Below are positions 62,713 through 64,000 of a DNA stretch of 64,000 nt, piece by piece; the first letter of the stretch is position 1; the number at the start of each line of letters is the position of its first letter. The DNA lies in NCBI GenBank assembly GCA_020446045.1, contig JAGRFM010000052.1, positions 17,036 through 81,035 on the forward strand, read 5' to 3'. The notes under the pieces are model-generated. The model saw only the letters and a program-made list of their open reading frames with translations, had not been told where the DNA came from and searched no databases. Source of the DNA: Nitrosomonas sp. Lineage in GTDB: Bacteria; Pseudomonadota; Gammaproteobacteria; Burkholderiales; Nitrosomonadaceae. The translations under genes and the position numbers were made by a program.

Positions 62713-63804
62713 ATGAGTCTGAAATGCGGCATTGTTGGCCTCCCAAACGTGGGAAAATCCACACTATTCAATGCGTTGACCAAAGCAGGCATTGCTGCGG
62801 AAAACTATCCTTTTTGCACTATTGACCCGAACGTCGGCATTGTCGAAGTTCCCGATCCGCGCATCCAGAAACTGTCCGACATTGTCAAACCGCAAAAAAT
62901 ACAACCTGCAATTGTTGAATTTGTAGACATTGCAGGCCTTGTCGCAGGTGCTTCGAAAGGAGAAGGGCTAGGCAACAAATTCCTGGCGAACATTCGCGAA
63001 ACGGATGGCATCGTTAACATGGTGCGTTGTTTCGCCAACGATAATGTCGTGCATGTAGCAGGCAAGGTCGACCCCGTTTCCGATATTGAAGTCATTCAAA
63101 CCGAACTCGTTCTGGCTGATATGGCGACCGTTGACAAAACGCTGCAACGTGAATCCAAAATCGCAAAATCCGGAAACAAGGATGCCATCAAGCTGTGCGC
63201 TTTTCTGGAAACAGTTCTGGAACATTTGAACCAGGGAAAACCGGCCCGTTCGCTGGATATCGATAAAGATCAACAGGCCTTACTCAAGCCTTTATGCCTG
63301 TTGACCGCCAAACCCGCAATTTACGTCGCCAATGTAGATGACAACGGTTTTGAAAACAATCCGTTGCTCGACAAGATAAAAGCCTATGCCGCCGCTGAGA
63401 ATGCACCGGTTGTCGCCATCTGTGCGGCACTTGAATCGGAAATCGCCGAATTGTCCGACGAAGACAAAAAAGTGTTTCTGGAAGACATCGGCCTGGAAGA
63501 ACCCGGACTCAACCGGCTGGTACGCGCGGCGTACGATTTACTCGGATTGCAGACGTATTTTACAGCCGGAGTGAAGGAAATCAGGGCCTGGACCATACAC
63601 AAGGGCGACACTGCCCCGCAGGCCGCAGGCGTTATTCATACCGATTTCGAAAAAGGCTTCATTCGCGCCGAAGTGATCAGCTATGACGATTTCATCGCGT
63701 ATAACGGTGAGCAGGGCGCCAAGGAAGCCGGCAAAATGCGGCTGGAAGGCAAGGAATATATCGTCAAGGATGGTGATGTCATGCACTTCCGGTTTAACGT
63801 GTAA
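62713..63804 (+). CDS. ychF: Redox-regulated ATPase YchF
   Basis: OBG-family P-loop NTPase that prefers ATP; linked to translation and oxidative-stress response. 363 residues. G1 [29 protein letters not shown]3 [20 protein letters not shown]; a coiled-coil insert (about 130-200) and a C-terminal TGS domain ([38 protein letters not shown]). Complete in the window. Confidence 0.97.
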   Translation: MSLKCGIVGLPNVGKSTLFNALTKAGIAAENYPFCTIDPNVGIVEVPDPRIQKLSDIVKPQKIQPAIVEFVDIAGLVAGASKGEGLGNKFLANIRETDGIVNMVRCFANDNVVHVAGKVDPVSDIEVIQTELVLADMATVDKTLQRESKIAKSGNKDAIKLCAFLETVLEHLNQGKPARSLDIDKDQQALLKPLCLLTAKPAIYVANVDDNGFENNPLLDKIKAYAAAENAPVVAICAALESEIAELSDEDKKVFLEDIGLEEPGLNRLVRAAYDLLGLQTYFTAGVKEIRAWTIHKGDTAPQAAGVIHTDFEKGFIRAEVISYDDFIAYNGEQGAKEAGKMRLEGKEYIVKDGDVMHFRFNV

Positions 63805-63844
63805 ATCACGTTAGGGGGTGTCGTCATGAGTTATGTGCATTTCT

Positions 63845-63945
63845 GCGCGAGCAGATTTTTGATGAATGTTTATGAAAAGTACGTGGGGCATAGCCGTAGC
63901 TATGTTCAAGTACTTTGAATAAATAGGCGCAAAAATCTGTCGCGC
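63845..63945. repeat. 100-bp interrupted palindrome after ychF
   Basis: Nested inverted arms: GCGCGAGCAGATTTTTG (63845-63861) with CAAAAATCTGTCGCGC (63930-63945); AAAGTAC (63876-63882) with GTACTTT (63910-63916); CATAGC with GCTATG around CGTA. A second small palindrome (TTTGTTTTTCGAACAAA) follows at about 63955. It continues to the window edge. It could be a repeat element, a structured RNA or a terminator complex. Confidence 0.6.
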
Positions 63946-64000
63946 CCTTCGGGTTTGTTTTTCGAACAAAATTGTCGGCGTTTTTGTTCCTTGAATATGC

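Noticed and set aside
1-64000. CRISPR array
   Set aside because: The repeated sequences found are dispersed with inverted ends and not regularly spaced. No cas gene was seen.

Overview
The window comes from a moderately AT-rich betaproteobacterial chromosome. The closest fit is a Nitrosomonas-like member of the Nitrosomonadaceae. This rests on gene content and order: rsxB-nth-DUF1841, bamD divergent from rluD, yqgE-ruvX-pyrR-pyrB-pyrC', and lolB-ispE-tRNA-Gln-prs-rplY-pth-ychF. PEP-CTERM proteins and a CbbY-type phosphatase also fit. No ammonia-oxidation gene lies in the window, so the genus is an inference. The gene set is mostly housekeeping, with no prophage, no CRISPR array and no intact transposase.

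Layout. 1-3.6 kb: end of a nuclease-like gene, an SH3/coiled-coil membrane protein, and sdhC-sdhD-sdhA with no sdhB next to it. 3.9-9.1 kb: a cytochrome c with a histidine-rich tail, a PEP-CTERM protein with a sigma-54-type promoter and upstream activator site, and a large PBP-PAS-GGDEF-EAL protein. 9.2-18.7 kb: K+ channel, DoxX, GlcF-like Fe-S protein, Coq7, then YqgE, RuvX and the pyrimidine set pyrR-pyrB-pyrC', then oligopeptidase A. 18.7-26.5 kb: an unrecognised zinc-ribbon protein and lipoprotein pair, TauE/SafE exporter, HxlR regulator, CHASE hybrid kinase, CDP-archaeol synthase-like protein, and dksA. 26.5-35.7 kb: a long minus-strand series (cbbY-like, sua5, clsB, EEP nuclease; then YgjP peptidase, plsC, gmhB, glyS, glyQ). 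36-46.7 kb: second PEP-CTERM gene with the same promoter design, response-regulator diguanylate cyclase, hydrolase, UspA, bamD/rluD, LysR, porin, unknown lipoprotein. 46.9-64 kb: rsxB-nth-DUF1841, an M1-M28-PDZ peptidase fusion, TPR lipoprotein, minCDE, then the lolB-to-ychF block.

Three themes join the genes. First, both PEP-CTERM genes carry a near-identical 19-bp site about 80 bp upstream of a -24/-12 promoter, pointing to a shared sigma-54 regulon. Second, three large signalling proteins (6.2, 22.0 and 37.2 kb) suggest c-di-GMP and phosphorelay control. Third, envelope functions recur (BamD, LolB, PlsC, ClsB, GmhB, porin, Min system).

The intergenic DNA carries at least six copies or fragments of a small element with 19-bp inverted ends (AACCTAAAAACCTCAGTTG), a second element with 25-bp perfect inverted ends next to dksA, and a 100-bp interrupted palindrome after ychF. 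These look like non-autonomous mobile elements (MITE-like).
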